A stretch of 64,000 nt of DNA from Pyrinomonadaceae bacterium (GCA_021228405.1 JAJQRF010000002.1:682001-746000); one strand, 5' to 3'; counted from the first letter of the stretch, positions 25,187 to 34,001 are shown. Numbers and translations: made by a program. The notes: generated by a model from the letters alone, not told the origin.

Positions 25187-28100
25187 ATGAAAAAAATTTT
25201 AAGATTTTCCGTTTACAGTTTTTTTATTATTTTGTTTGTCAGTTTTCGGATTTCTGCGCAAACACACAATCCCACGGCTTCGGCGCAAAATAGTGAGATT
25301 CCTTTGCTCGTTTCCGGGCAAACGTTTGAAAAGGAAATCTCAAACGGCGAGAAGCATTTATACAAACTTAGTCTGAAACAAAACCAATTCGTCAAGATCG
25401 AAGTTTTGCAGACCGGGTGCGACGTGATGCTTTCATTGCAATCGCCTGAAAAAATAAATGTTTTTGAATTCAAGAACGAAAACGAACCGAATGGCGCGGA
25501 GTTTCAAACGGCGGCGGTCGAAACCGCAGGCGATTATGAACTGCGTGTGATAAATTTCGACGAATCGGGCAAAAAAGGAAAATACGCGCTCCGCATTGCC
25601 GAAACGCGTGAAGCGACCGAAAAGGAACTCAGCCAAACTTCCGCTTTTAAGATCGTCAACGGGCTGGCGAAAAACGTCAAATCCGGAACTGCAACCGCCG
25701 AACAGATTTTGAAAGTTATCGGCGATTTTGAAACGGCACTGGAAAAATTTCGTTTTGCCGGAAATCAAAAATACGAAGCGATGACGCTCTCTTCGATGGG
25801 CAGTTTTTACACGCGCATCGGAAACTGGAACAAAGCCGTCGAATTACAGAAAAGATCGATCGAAATTAATCGTAAGATCGGCGCGGAAGACAACATTTCC
25901 TTGCTTTTGACCAATCTCGGCACGAGTTATTTACGCCGGAACGAACCGCAAAAGGCGTTGGAAGTTTTTCACGAATCGATAAAAATTTCCGAAAAACGCG
26001 AAGACATTTTCAACGAAATTCGCACGCTGAATATGCTCGGCAATACCTACGAAGAACTCGGCGACACGGTGCGCGCGCACGAATATCAAACGCGGGCTTT
26101 GGAGAAAGCCGAAACGGAAAAAGAAGATTCCTTTTCGACGCAAATCTTCGGCGATCTCGGCAGATTGAACGCCAATCTCGGCGAAAATCGAAAAGCGGTC
26201 GAATATTTTCAAAAAGCCATCGAAGCGGCGCAGAAATCGAACAATAAACGGCTCGAAGCAAGCGCGGTCGGCAATCTGGGGGTGACGTTTTTCGGACTCG
26301 GTGAAAAGGTTAAGGCTTTTGAACTATTAAATCGGTCGCTCGAAATAAACCGCAGTTTGACGGACAAATTCGGCGAAGCGGCGGCTTTGAAAAAGATCGG
26401 AAATCTTTACCTGAAGCTCGGCGAAAACGACAAAGCGATTGAAAACATCGATAAATCTCTGGAAATTTACCGCTCGCTCGAGGATACGCAAAATCTTGCC
26501 GAAACGCTTTTGCTTTCAGCCAAAACCGAATCGCAAAATCTCGAAGCGGCGCAAAGCAAGAGTGAGGAAGCGATCTCTTTGATCGAAAAAATTCGTCTGC
26601 GCGTCAATGTCGCCGAACTGCGCGACTCTTTTTCGGCAAATTTGCAGGATTTTTACTCGTTTTATATCGAAACTTTGATGAAACGGCACAGAGCCGAACC
26701 GAACAAAAATTTTGCCGCACTCGCCCTGCAAGCAAGCGAACGCGCCCGTGCCCGCGGTTTGCTCAATCTTCTGGCGGAATCGAACACCGACATCAGACAG
26801 GGAATTGACGAAAAGTTGATCGGAAAAGAGCAAGAAACGCAAAACTTTTTGACGGCGCGGCTGGAAAATCTGACCAAGGTTTTAAACGGGAAAGCCAAAT
26901 CCGAAGAGATCGAAAATCTGAAACAGGAAATCACTAAAATCCGTGCCGATTATGAACAGATTCAACTGCAAATCCGCACCGCAAGCCCGCACTATTCGTC
27001 GCTGACACAGCCGAAAACACTTGATCTGACGGAAATTCAAACGCAGGTTTTGGATGAAAACACGGTTCTGCTCGAATACGTTTTGGGCGAAAGACAAAGC
27101 TATCTCTGGATCGTCGGCAAAAGCGATTTTCGCGCAATCGAGCTTCCTGCAAAGTTTGAGATCGAACAACCGGCGCGTGAGTTTTACGAAGCATTAACGG
27201 CACGAAACAAGCAGATAAAATTTGAAACCGATGAAGAACGCGAAATCCGCATTGCACAGAAAGATGCCGATCTGCGAAACACGTCCGACGAATTGAGCGC
27301 GAAAATTCTTGCGCCGGCGATGCCTTTTTTGAATGGGAAAAGTCTTTTGATCGTCGCTGACGGTGCGTTGCAATACGTTCCTTTCGCGGCTTTGAGATCG
27401 AAAAAGGATTCGTTTCTGGTCGAAACGAACGAGATCGTCAATCTGCCGTCGGCTTCGGTTTTGGTACTTTTGCGGCAAGAATTCGGCAAACGTGCGCCTG
27501 CGCCGAAAACGCTCGCGGTTTTGGCTGATCCGATCTTTGATAAAACCGACGAAAGATTTCAGGCGATTGCGGGAAACAGATCGATGAAAGAAGTAAAACC
27601 CGAGCTTATTGCCGTTTCGGGTAAACGCACGCGCGATGGGGGAAATTTCGATAGACGCGACGGTTTTGAGCTTCAACGCCTGCCTTTCACGCGTTTTGAA
27701 GCGGAAAAGATCGGCACGTTCGTTCCCGAAAATCAACGGGAAAAACTGCTCGATTTCGCCGCCAGCCGCCGTTCGGCGATGTCGCCCGAACTCGCCAATT
27801 ATCGTTTCGTCCATTTTGCGACGCACGGAATTTTAAGTAATGAAAATCCCGAACTTTCGGGTATCGCATTTTCGATGATCGACGAAAAAGGCAGGGAACA
27901 GGACGGATTTTTGCGCGTCGGTGATATTTATAATTTAAAGTTTCCGGCAGAAATGGTCGTCCTGAGCGGCTGTAAGACGGGTTTGGGACGCGAAATAAAA
28001 GGCGAAGGTTTGGTCGGTCTGACGCGCGGCTTTATGTATGCGGGTGCAAAACGCGTGACGGTCAGTTTGTGGGATGTGAACGACGAAGCGACTTCCGAAT

Positions 28101-28252
28101 TGATGGCGGGGCTTTACAAAGAAATGCTCGGCGCAAACAAATTAACGCCCGCCGTCGCATTACGCCGCGCACAGATTTCGATGCTCAAAGACAAACGCTG
28201 GCAAAATCCTTATTTCTGGTCAACTTTCATTTTGCAAGGCGAGCCGAAGTAG
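25187..28252 (+). CDS. Exported TPR-CHAT (caspase-like) protease
   Basis: 1021 residues. Signal peptide (cleavage near SAQ, about residue 25); a pre-peptidase C-terminal-like beta-sandwich (about 45-145: KEISNGEKHLYKLSLKQNQF ... AGDYELRVINFDESGKKGKYAL); six or so TPR repeats (about 190-460); a coiled-coil region (about 540-600); and a C-terminal CHAT domain (about 700-1021). The catalytic dyad is His880 in HFATHG and Cys929 in LSGCKTG. CHAT proteases are clan CD peptidases that usually cut after a basic or other specific residue in partner proteins. The signal peptide puts this one outside the cytoplasm, unlike CHAT proteins of phage-defence systems. An 11-bp operator precedes it. Confidence 0.9.
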   Translation: MKKILRFSVYSFFIILFVSFRISAQTHNPTASAQNSEIPLLVSGQTFEKEISNGEKHLYKLSLKQNQFVKIEVLQTGCDVMLSLQSPEKINVFEFKNENEPNGAEFQTAAVETAGDYELRVINFDESGKKGKYALRIAETREATEKELSQTSAFKIVNGLAKNVKSGTATAEQILKVIGDFETALEKFRFAGNQKYEAMTLSSMGSFYTRIGNWNKAVELQKRSIEINRKIGAEDNISLLLTNLGTSYLRRNEPQKALEVFHESIKISEKREDIFNEIRTLNMLGNTYEELGDTVRAHEYQTRALEKAETEKEDSFSTQIFGDLGRLNANLGENRKAVEYFQKAIEAAQKSNNKRLEASAVGNLGVTFFGLGEKVKAFELLNRSLEINRSLTDKFGEAAALKKIGNLYLKLGENDKAIENIDKSLEIYRSLEDTQNLAETLLLSAKTESQNLEAAQSKSEEAISLIEKIRLRVNVAELRDSFSANLQDFYSFYIETLMKRHRAEPNKNFAALALQASERARARGLLNLLAESNTDIRQGIDEKLIGKEQETQNFLTARLENLTKVLNGKAKSEEIENLKQEITKIRADYEQIQLQIRTASPHYSSLTQPKTLDLTEIQTQVLDENTVLLEYVLGERQSYLWIVGKSDFRAIELPAKFEIEQPAREFYEALTARNKQIKFETDEEREIRIAQKDADLRNTSDELSAKILAPAMPFLNGKSLLIVADGALQYVPFAALRSKKDSFLVETNEIVNLPSASVLVLLRQEFGKRAPAPKTLAVLADPIFDKTDERFQAIAGNRSMKEVKPELIAVSGKRTRDGGNFDRRDGFELQRLPFTRFEAEKIGTFVPENQREKLLDFAASRRSAMSPELANYRFVHFATHGILSNENPELSGIAFSMIDEKGREQDGFLRVGDIYNLKFPAEMVVLSGCKTGLGREIKGEGLVGLTRGFMYAGAKRVTVSLWDVNDEATSELMAGLYKEMLGANKLTPAVALRRAQISMLKDKRWQNPYFWSTFILQGEPK

Positions 28253-28292
28253 AAGTAAATTGTCTGCGAAATAAACGAAAAAATCGAAAAAA

Positions 28293-28420
28293 GGAAGGAT
28301 TTGCCCGCGAAAAAAACGCGAAAAAGCACGAAAATAAAACAAAAATGAGAAGAAAGTAGAAACAATTTGTGAAACTTCTTCTCTCTTCCTTTTTTCGCGT
28401 TTTTTCACGGGCAAACCTCT
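28293..28420. repeat. Imperfect inverted repeat between convergent CHAT and ribF genes
   Basis: The left arm (about 28296-28325, with TTTGCCCGCGAAAAAAACG-like sequence) pairs with 28389-28418 (TTTTTTCACGGGCAAACCTC) with few mismatches; an inner hairpin (GAGAAGAAAG with CTTCTTCTC) lies between. It probably terminates both transcripts. Confidence 0.7.
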
Positions 28421-28421
28421 C

Positions 28422-29375
28422 TTAAATTATTTCCAGCGAATTATTTACGCCCTGACGTTTGAAATATAAGAGCGCGTGTTTCGTGTCGCGTTCGATTTGC
28501 GTCTTTAGTTCTTCGATGCCGTTGAATTTGCGCTCATCTCTGATGCGGTGCAGAAAGCGGACGCGCAGAACGTCGCCGTAGAGATCGCCGTCGAAATCAA
28601 AAACGTAAGTTTCGATAGACGGCGCGGTTTCGTCTTCAAAGGTTGGTCGCACACCGACGTTTGTAATGCTTTTGCGCCATTCGTTATTTATCAGCGTGGC
28701 GGTCGCATAAACCCCGAATTTCGGAATCACACGGTTTTGTGGTTTCAGATTCGCGGTCGGAAAACCGATCGTGCGTCCGCGCTCGAAACCGTGAACGATC
28801 TGTCCTTCGACACCGTAAGGACGACCGAGCATCCGCCGCACGAGATTGACTCTTCCTTCCGCCAAAAGATGCCTGATTTTCGATGATGAAATACGCGTCC
28901 CGCGCAAAGTTACTTCGGAAACTTCGTCGGCGAAAAATCCCAATTCCCTGCTCATTTTTCGTAAAAGCACAATATTTCCGCCGCGATTTTTGCCGAAGAA
29001 AAAGCCTTTTCCGAGATAAACTTCCTTTGCCTGCAAACGTTCGTGAACGATGTCGTGCAGAAAAGTTTCGGCATTCTGTGCGGCAAATGCCTTGTCGAAA
29101 CGAATGACAATCGCCTGTTCGATGCCGAGAAACTCGAAATTTGCCAGACGCTGATCGAGTGTTTGCAGTAGCGGCGGTGCGTTTTCGGGATGCAAAACGG
29201 CGCGCGGATGCGGATCGAAAGTAATTGCCGTCGGCACTGCACCGATCGCTTCGGCGCGGTCGACGACCTTTTCCATAATCCGCTGATGCCCGAGATGCAG
29301 ACCGTCAAAAACGCCGAGCGTCAAAACCGTTCCGCGCAGAATGCTGGCATTGTCCGTTCCGTGAAAAATTCTCAT
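28422..29375 (-). CDS. ribF: Bifunctional riboflavin kinase / FAD synthetase
   Basis: 317 residues from the ATG at 29375; the frame is open for 11 more codons but the family begins here. The FAD synthetase domain has LGVFDGLHLGHQRIM (the HxGH nucleotidyltransferase motif), and the riboflavin kinase domain begins around MLGRPYGVEGQIVHGFERGRTIGFPTANL. It converts riboflavin to FMN and then FAD in the cytoplasm. A small hairpin with a T-run lies in its leader. It is third in a leftward run with the metallo-hydrolase and DUF1844 genes. Confidence 0.95.
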   Translation of the reverse strand: MRIFHGTDNASILRGTVLTLGVFDGLHLGHQRIMEKVVDRAEAIGAVPTAITFDPHPRAVLHPENAPPLLQTLDQRLANFEFLGIEQAIVIRFDKAFAAQNAETFLHDIVHERLQAKEVYLGKGFFFGKNRGGNIVLLRKMSRELGFFADEVSEVTLRGTRISSSKIRHLLAEGRVNLVRRMLGRPYGVEGQIVHGFERGRTIGFPTANLKPQNRVIPKFGVYATATLINNEWRKSITNVGVRPTFEDETAPSIETYVFDFDGDLYGDVLRVRFLHRIRDERKFNGIEELKTQIERDTKHALLYFKRQGVNNSLEII

Positions 29376-29380
29376 AAATA

Positions 29381-29407
29381 AGAAAACGCCGTCATTCTGC
29401 GACGGCA
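29381..29407 (-). terminator. Terminator or attenuator in the ribF leader
   Basis: On the minus strand GCCGTC and GACGGC (29401-29406 and 29388-29393) form a stem followed by GTTTTCTT. It lies 12 bases upstream of ribF and 150 bases after the metallo-hydrolase stop. No FMN riboswitch is recognisable. Confidence 0.5.
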
Positions 29408-29556
29408 ACCCGCTTTATTTACAACCTCTAAACCACAGTTTATTATACCGATTTTTCCTGCACGATGCTTTGACGGACATTTCAAAAAAAATAAAAATAT
29501 CCACCTCAAAACTTTCTCACTGAAACATTTTCACCGCGCATCGGAAAGATACAGTG

Positions 29557-30321
29557 TTAAACCTCGATAACCAATTCATCATAAGCCAGCCGGACATTTT
29601 CAGGCAGGATTTTAGATTCGCGTTCGTGCAGAATGTCGTGATTTAAATGTGTGAGAAATGTCTTTTTCGGTTTCAAATCTTCGACGATCGCCAAAGCTTC
29701 TTCCAGACATAAATGCGTCGAATGCGGTTTCAGCCGGACGCAATCCAAGACCAGAACTTCAAGCTCGCGCAAGCCGTCCAGCGAATCTGCGGGAATCGTT
29801 TTCAGATCGGTCGCATAGGCAAAGTCGTTGAAGCGATAAGCGATAACGGGAAGTTTTCCGTGAATGACTTCGAGCGGCGTAACTTCGATTTCACTGCCGA
29901 GCATAAAAGGTGCGTTGTGCGCGACCGTGTGCGGAATAAGTTGCGGAAGTCCGCCGCCGATATGAGTCGGTTTAAAAATGTATTGGAAAATGCGTTTTAA
30001 GTCCGTCCACGCGATCTCGTTGGCGTAAATGCCCATCGCGCCGTAGCGAAAATTGAGCGGGCGAATGTCGTCAAGCCCGAAAACGTGGTCAACGTGGCAA
30101 TGCGTAATAAAAACCGCGTCGAGATAACTGATCTTGGCGCGCAGGGCTTGCTGACGGAAATCTATCGAGGTATCGACGAGAATTTTTTTCCCCGCGTGCT
30201 CGACGAGAATCGAAACGCGCAGACGCTTATCGCGCGGATTATCTGAAAGACAGGTTTCACATTCGCAACCAATCGACGGAACGCCCGTCGAAGTGCCTGT
30301 GCCGAGGAAGGTTATTTTCAT
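29557..30321 (-). CDS. Metallo-beta-lactamase-fold hydrolase, PhnP-like
   Basis: 254 residues. MKITFLGTGTSTGVPSIGC opens the fold; THCHVDHVFGLDD supplies the HxHxDH zinc-binding motif; FAYATDLKTIP and FLTHLNHDI carry later metal ligands. CECETCLS near the N-terminus is a cysteine pair typical of PhnP-type cyclic phosphodiesterases. The substrate is likely a cyclic nucleotide or phosphoribosyl species, but not certain. The start codon is directly bordered by heptanucleotide repeats, leaving no ribosome-binding site. It lies downstream of the DUF1844 gene on the same strand. Confidence 0.88.
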   Translation of the reverse strand: MKITFLGTGTSTGVPSIGCECETCLSDNPRDKRLRVSILVEHAGKKILVDTSIDFRQQALRAKISYLDAVFITHCHVDHVFGLDDIRPLNFRYGAMGIYANEIAWTDLKRIFQYIFKPTHIGGGLPQLIPHTVAHNAPFMLGSEIEVTPLEVIHGKLPVIAYRFNDFAYATDLKTIPADSLDGLRELEVLVLDCVRLKPHSTHLCLEEALAIVEDLKPKKTFLTHLNHDILHERESKILPENVRLAYDELVIEV

Positions 30322-30324
30322 TTT

Positions 30325-30409
30325 CGATTTTAGATTTGCGATTTGCGATTTGAAAATCGGATTAAGTCCTTATCCAATCGCAAATCGGCAATTGTAAATC
30401 GCAAATTGG
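30325..30409. repeat. Heptanucleotide inverted repeat between DUF1844 and metallo-hydrolase genes
   Basis: Left words CGATTTT, AGATTTG, CGATTTG, CGATTTG (30325-30352); right words CCAATCG, CAAATCG, GCAATTG, TAAATCG, CAAATTG (30374-30408). The halves can pair. The repeat starts three bases from the metallo-hydrolase start codon and ends one base from the DUF1844 stop. Similar words interrupt the ABC transporter gene at 38245-38286. Confidence 0.85.
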
Positions 30410-30410
30410 A

Positions 30411-30983
30411 TTATTTTTTTCCTAAAATATCGTTTGCCGAAAACTTTTGTGCGGCTTGTTGTTTTAATCTTTCTTCCGTGACGCGGATGAGTTGGACATA
30501 TTGCATTCGCAGATCGCCGAGAAGTCCGTCCAGAAGACGCGCTTCCTGCGGGTGCAGATTTCCCTGCGTTTTTTCACGAAGCATTCCGAGAATGTCGAGC
30601 CAATATTTTCCCGTGTCCAAATCCAAACTCCGCTGTCCGGTCACGGGATGCGGCATCGCGCCGAGCGCGGCGGCGGCATTCGTTGCCAAGGTCGAAAGAA
30701 AATTCACGAAACTTGCCGGGTCTTCTGCGCCGGGAATTTCCTGGTTTTCGTCAAATTCGTCCGTTTCGGGAATCTCTTCTATTTGCGGCGTTGTTTCTGC
30801 TTCCCTGGCAACAGGCGCGTTTTCGTAGGTTTTAACCGTTTCTTCGGTCGGTTCGTAGATCGGCGTTTCTTCCTTCGGTTTAGCCGCTTCGATCTCCACG
30901 CCTTCACGCAAACTTCCGTCAAGATTGAACTTGCGTTTGTCAGTGACTTTAATTTCCGGTTGTTCTTCTTCTCTTTCCATCAT
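30411..30983 (-). CDS. DUF1844 family protein
   Basis: 190 residues. An acidic, Glu/Pro-rich, probably disordered N-terminal half (about 1-95) is followed by the DUF1844 core: DPASFVNFLSTLATNAAAALGAMPHP, then LDLDTGKYWLDILGMLREKTQGNL and LLDGLLGDLRMQYVQL. The domain is short, helical and cytoplasmic, with no established function. MM at the start leaves 30983 or 30980 possible. It is first in the leftward run toward the metallo-hydrolase and ribF, and divergent from mazG. Confidence 0.85.
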   Translation of the reverse strand: MMEREEEQPEIKVTDKRKFNLDGSLREGVEIEAAKPKEETPIYEPTEETVKTYENAPVAREAETTPQIEEIPETDEFDENQEIPGAEDPASFVNFLSTLATNAAAALGAMPHPVTGQRSLDLDTGKYWLDILGMLREKTQGNLHPQEARLLDGLLGDLRMQYVQLIRVTEERLKQQAAQKFSANDILGKK

Positions 30984-31062
30984 TTCGTTTCCTGCTAAAG
31001 ATTTTTAAATTAATACATCGATAGTAGCATTTTGGCGAAAAAGAATTCAAAATCAATAAAAA

Positions 31063-31166
31063 GTCTTTGATCTTTGGTCTTTGGTCTTCGGAATATTTCT
31101 GATGATAAATTTTGTAATTTTTAAATTTATCTATAACCGAAGACCAAAAGACAAAGACCAAAAACC
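31063..31166. repeat. Heptanucleotide inverted repeat upstream of mazG
   Basis: Left words GTCTTTG, ATCTTTG, GTCTTTG, GTCTTCG (31063-31090); right words CCGAAGA, CCAAAAG, ACAAAGA, CCAAAAA (31137-31164), which can pair with the left. The repeat ends nine bases before the mazG ATG. The GGTCTTT word also interrupts the SBBP gene at 52370-52404. Confidence 0.85.
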
Positions 31167-31174
31167 ATTTTCAT

Positions 31175-31975
31175 ATGTCAAAAAATTTCGATGAATTAAC
31201 TTCGGTGATGGCGCGCTTGCGTGCGCCGGGCGGCTGTCCGTGGGACAGAGAGCAAACTTACGAATCGCTCTCACAATATCTTTTGGAAGAATGCTACGAA
31301 ACCTTTGACGCGATTCAGGAAGCGACCGCCACGGGCGAAACTCATAATCTCGTCGAAGAACTCGGCGACGTTCTTCTGCAAGTCGTTTTTCATTCGACGA
31401 TCGCGGCGGAAAAAGGCGATTTTACCATTGATGAAGTGGTGCAGGGCGTGACGGAAAAGTTGATTTTGCGGCATCCGCACGTTTTCGGCGAAAAGGAATT
31501 GGAAACGGCGCAGGACGTTTTAAATAATTGGGACGAACTGAAAAAGGCTCAACAAAAGGCTTCGGGCAAGATCGAAAAACAAAAGGAATCGATCCTCGAC
31601 GATGTTCCGGTTCATTTTCCTGCGCTGTTGGAAGGTCAAAAACTGACAAAAAAAGCCGCGAAGGTAAAATTTGACTGGGAGAACGTCAATCAGATTTTCG
31701 ATAAATTGACGGAAGAAACCGAAGAACTAAAGGAAGCCATCGAAAAAAACGAGAGCAACGGAAATATCGAAGAGGAGATCGGCGATCTGCTTTTCGTGGT
31801 TTTGAATCTGGCGCGAAAATTAGAAGTTGACGCGGAAACGGCTTTGAAGAAAACGAATCGCAAATTTAGAAAGCGTTTCAAGTTTATCGAAACCGAACTT
31901 CAGAAACAAAATAAATCCCTGACAGATTCAACGCTTGAAGAGATGGATTCGCTTTGGAATCAATCAAAAAGCTAA
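31175..31975 (+). CDS. mazG: Nucleoside triphosphate pyrophosphohydrolase MazG
   Basis: 266 residues with the two-domain MazG layout: LRAPGGCPWDREQTYESLSQYLLEECYE and LVEELGDVLLQVVFH in the first domain, TEELKEAIEKN and NIEEEIGDLLFVVLNLARKL in the second. The ExxE and ExxD magnesium ligands are present in each. It hydrolyses NTPs to NMP and pyrophosphate, with roles in nucleotide-pool cleaning and (p)ppGpp control. The leader lacks a Shine-Dalgarno sequence because a heptanucleotide repeat fills it. Confidence 0.95.
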   Translation: MSKNFDELTSVMARLRAPGGCPWDREQTYESLSQYLLEECYETFDAIQEATATGETHNLVEELGDVLLQVVFHSTIAAEKGDFTIDEVVQGVTEKLILRHPHVFGEKELETAQDVLNNWDELKKAQQKASGKIEKQKESILDDVPVHFPALLEGQKLTKKAAKVKFDWENVNQIFDKLTEETEELKEAIEKNESNGNIEEEIGDLLFVVLNLARKLEVDAETALKKTNRKFRKRFKFIETELQKQNKSLTDSTLEEMDSLWNQSKS

Positions 31976-32121
31976 AAATTTCATTGTTTTTTCACCTGAT
32001 AAGTCATTTTTTTGTATTTTTTCACAAAAATCTTTGACTTTTTATACTAATTGAAGTTAGATTTAATGCTTAAATTAACCATTACCTAAATTTCAATTTT
32101 TCAAAGGAGCATGCTATTCAG

Positions 32122-32673
32122 ATGATAAAAAAACAATTTTCAGGGCTTCGAAGCGTCGTCGCCGTTTGTCTTTTATTTTCCGTTTTCCTAACTTCCTCAA
32201 TGGTCGTGTTGGCAAAATCGGGAAATCAGCCTTTATCCGCTGAAATTACTTTTTCAAATAATATTCAGACTGAAGATTCTTCGGTAAAACTGAACGGTGA
32301 AAGTATTGTCAGCGGGCGCACCTTTTTCTCAGGCGGTTTGATCTCGACCTCTGCAAATTCGGGCGCAACCGTTAATCTCGGAAAACTCGGATACCTAACT
32401 TTAGCTCCTAACACGGTATTGAATCTTGAATTTTCCGAAAACAAGATCGCCGGAACTGTTTCAGCCGGAAATGTCGATGTTTTTAATACCGAAAACGTCG
32501 AAGTCAATCTTGAAACTGCCGGAAATGCTTCGGTTAAATCAGGAAAACAATCGGGCAGTAACTCGGGTAATGTGGTCGTCCCTGCTATCATTTTCGCGGC
32601 TATCGTCGGCGGTGTAATTATTTACACTTTGACCAACGGCGACAATGATACTTCGATCAGCACCGTCAGATAG
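32122..32673 (+). CDS. Exported FecR-like protein with C-terminal membrane helix
   Basis: 183 residues. A signal peptide (cleavage near VLA) precedes a beta-helical region (SSVKLNGESIVSGRTFFSGGLISTSANSG and NLGKLGYLTLAPNTVLNLEF) that resembles a FecR-type domain. A Ser/Gly linker leads to a membrane helix near residues 150-170 (VVVPAIIFAAIVGGVIIYTL). It is therefore probably periplasmic and anchored at its C-terminal end. AAAGGAG precedes the start. It stands alone, with its own terminator. No FecI-type sigma factor is adjacent, so a signalling role is unproven. Confidence 0.7.
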   Translation: MIKKQFSGLRSVVAVCLLFSVFLTSSMVVLAKSGNQPLSAEITFSNNIQTEDSSVKLNGESIVSGRTFFSGGLISTSANSGATVNLGKLGYLTLAPNTVLNLEFSENKIAGTVSAGNVDVFNTENVEVNLETAGNASVKSGKQSGSNSGNVVVPAIIFAAIVGGVIIYTLTNGDNDTSISTVR

Positions 32674-32704
32674 CAGAGAATTTCGTCATAATTTAACTTC
32701 CCCG

Positions 32705-32736
32705 AAAGCGCGAATTTCAGATTCGCGCTTTTTCTT
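32705..32736 (+). terminator. Intrinsic terminator after the FecR-like gene
   Basis: AAAGCGCGAAT (32705-32715) pairs with ATTCGCGCTTT (32721-32731); T-run follows. Confidence 0.85.
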
Positions 32737-32863
32737 TGCTTGAAAATGTATCATTTTTAGAACATATTCTGTTCAACTTCGATACAAAACAATAATCGAA
32801 CTCATCTCATAGGAAATTTCTTTTCTTCACGTAAATGAATGAATAACTAAACTTATTCGATAT

Positions 32864-32878
32864 TGGCACAGTCATTGC
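32864..32878 (+). promoter_or_regulatory. Candidate sigma-54 promoter
   Basis: TGGCAC (32864-32869), five bases, TTGC (32875-32878): a full match to the -24/-12 element. It lies 64 bases upstream of the ATG at 32942. The gap 32674-32941 otherwise holds only the preceding terminator. No enhancer site was identified and rpoN is outside the window. Confidence 0.6.
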
Positions 32879-32941
32879 GGATTCACCCTAGCAAGATGAG
32901 TGATTTATCGCTCTAAAAAATTTATTTGGATGGAGATTTAT

Positions 32942-33892
32942 ATGAAAAGCAAAAATTTATTAAAACTGAGCGGCGGACTAGCTCTTTCATTAGTTTTTTC
33001 TGGAGCGGCAATTGCACAAAATGCCCCGGTAACGACTACAACAACAACAAAAACAGAGGTTGTTCAAAATTCCGACGGATCATATTCGGTAATTGAATAC
33101 CCCGTCGGAAAGGAAGTTTCGGTAAGTTTGACTCCATATGCGATTAAAGATGCGAGCGGAAATGCGCGCGTTTTACGCACGGCAGACGGCACAAAGATAT
33201 GGCTCGATCTGGCAAATGTAACAGGCGACACGAGCAGTTTTTACGCTTACGCGGTTGACGCGATGGGAATGCCGACGCTTTTGGGTCCCGTAATGATCGA
33301 GAACGGAGCGGCGAAAGCCGAGTTTTCAACGCCGATGAATCAGTTTATGCTGGTTCTTTCGCCGACCGAAGGTTTGAGTACGATAGATTCTTCGACCGCA
33401 GTTGTTTTCCGCAGTAACGTTCCGACGGGATATGCAATTGTTCCGCGCGGAGATACTTTGAACGGTAAAGAAGCCAAGGAAAAACAAGTTGCGACCACGG
33501 CAGAAGTTGCTTCGACCTACAACGTTCCGCTTTTGAACGTTCCGAGTTTCGATAACAAAACGACTGAAATCAGAATCAACTTCAACGGCGAATTGCAGGG
33601 ATTAAAAGGAAAAGCTTACATCGATCCGCGCAAGGACGGTGCCACGCAAATCAAAATGCGCTTTGACGATATGAAAATGGCTCCGAAAGAAAAACGCTTC
33701 GTGCTTTGGGCTTCGTCGCCTGACGGAAAATATACAAAGCTCGGTCAGGTAATCAATTCCGGCAAACGTCAGGAATCGGAAATCCGCAGTGAAACGGCAC
33801 TTAAAGACTTTGGTTTGTTTGTCACGATGGAAGAAACGGATGTAACCAACCCGACCGGAAAAGTCTATTCTGTATTCAGCTTATCAGAATAA
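32942..33892 (+). CDS. Exported protein of unknown function under a candidate sigma-54 promoter
   Basis: 316 residues from the ATG at 32942, preceded by GGAG; upstream in-frame codons would bury the signal peptide (MKSKNLLKLSGGLALSLVFS, cleavage near AIA). A Thr-rich stretch follows, then mixed beta-rich sequence with no cysteine and no motif I can assign (LTPYAIKDASGNARVLR, RINFNGELQGLKGKAYIDP, KRFVLWASSPDGKYTKLG). The KRFVLWASSPDG segment recalls anti-sigma C-terminal domains of the RskA type, which is weak evidence. A terminator follows. Confidence 0.7.
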   Translation: MKSKNLLKLSGGLALSLVFSGAAIAQNAPVTTTTTTKTEVVQNSDGSYSVIEYPVGKEVSVSLTPYAIKDASGNARVLRTADGTKIWLDLANVTGDTSSFYAYAVDAMGMPTLLGPVMIENGAAKAEFSTPMNQFMLVLSPTEGLSTIDSSTAVVFRSNVPTGYAIVPRGDTLNGKEAKEKQVATTAEVASTYNVPLLNVPSFDNKTTEIRINFNGELQGLKGKAYIDPRKDGATQIKMRFDDMKMAPKEKRFVLWASSPDGKYTKLGQVINSGKRQESEIRSETALKDFGLFVTMEETDVTNPTGKVYSVFSLSE

Positions 33893-33914
33893 TTCTCCGG
33901 TTTAATTAAAAAGA

Positions 33915-33948
33915 AAAACGAGGTATTTAGTGCCTCGTTTTCTTTTTT
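33915..33948 (+). terminator. Intrinsic terminator
   Basis: AAAACGAGG (33915-33923) pairs with CCTCGTTTT (33933-33941), followed by CTTTTTTT. Confidence 0.85.
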
Positions 33949-34001
33949 TAATTTACCGCTTTATTTTTCCTTACTCGCTTTATGGTAAAATTTTCTCAGC
34001 T

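Noticed and set aside
28253-28421. Small gene between the CHAT and ribF genes
   Set aside because: The region is an inverted repeat of A- and T-rich arms; the short frames there follow the repeat.
29376-29556. FMN riboswitch upstream of ribF
   Set aside because: None of the conserved RFN-element segments is seen; only a small terminator-like hairpin is present.
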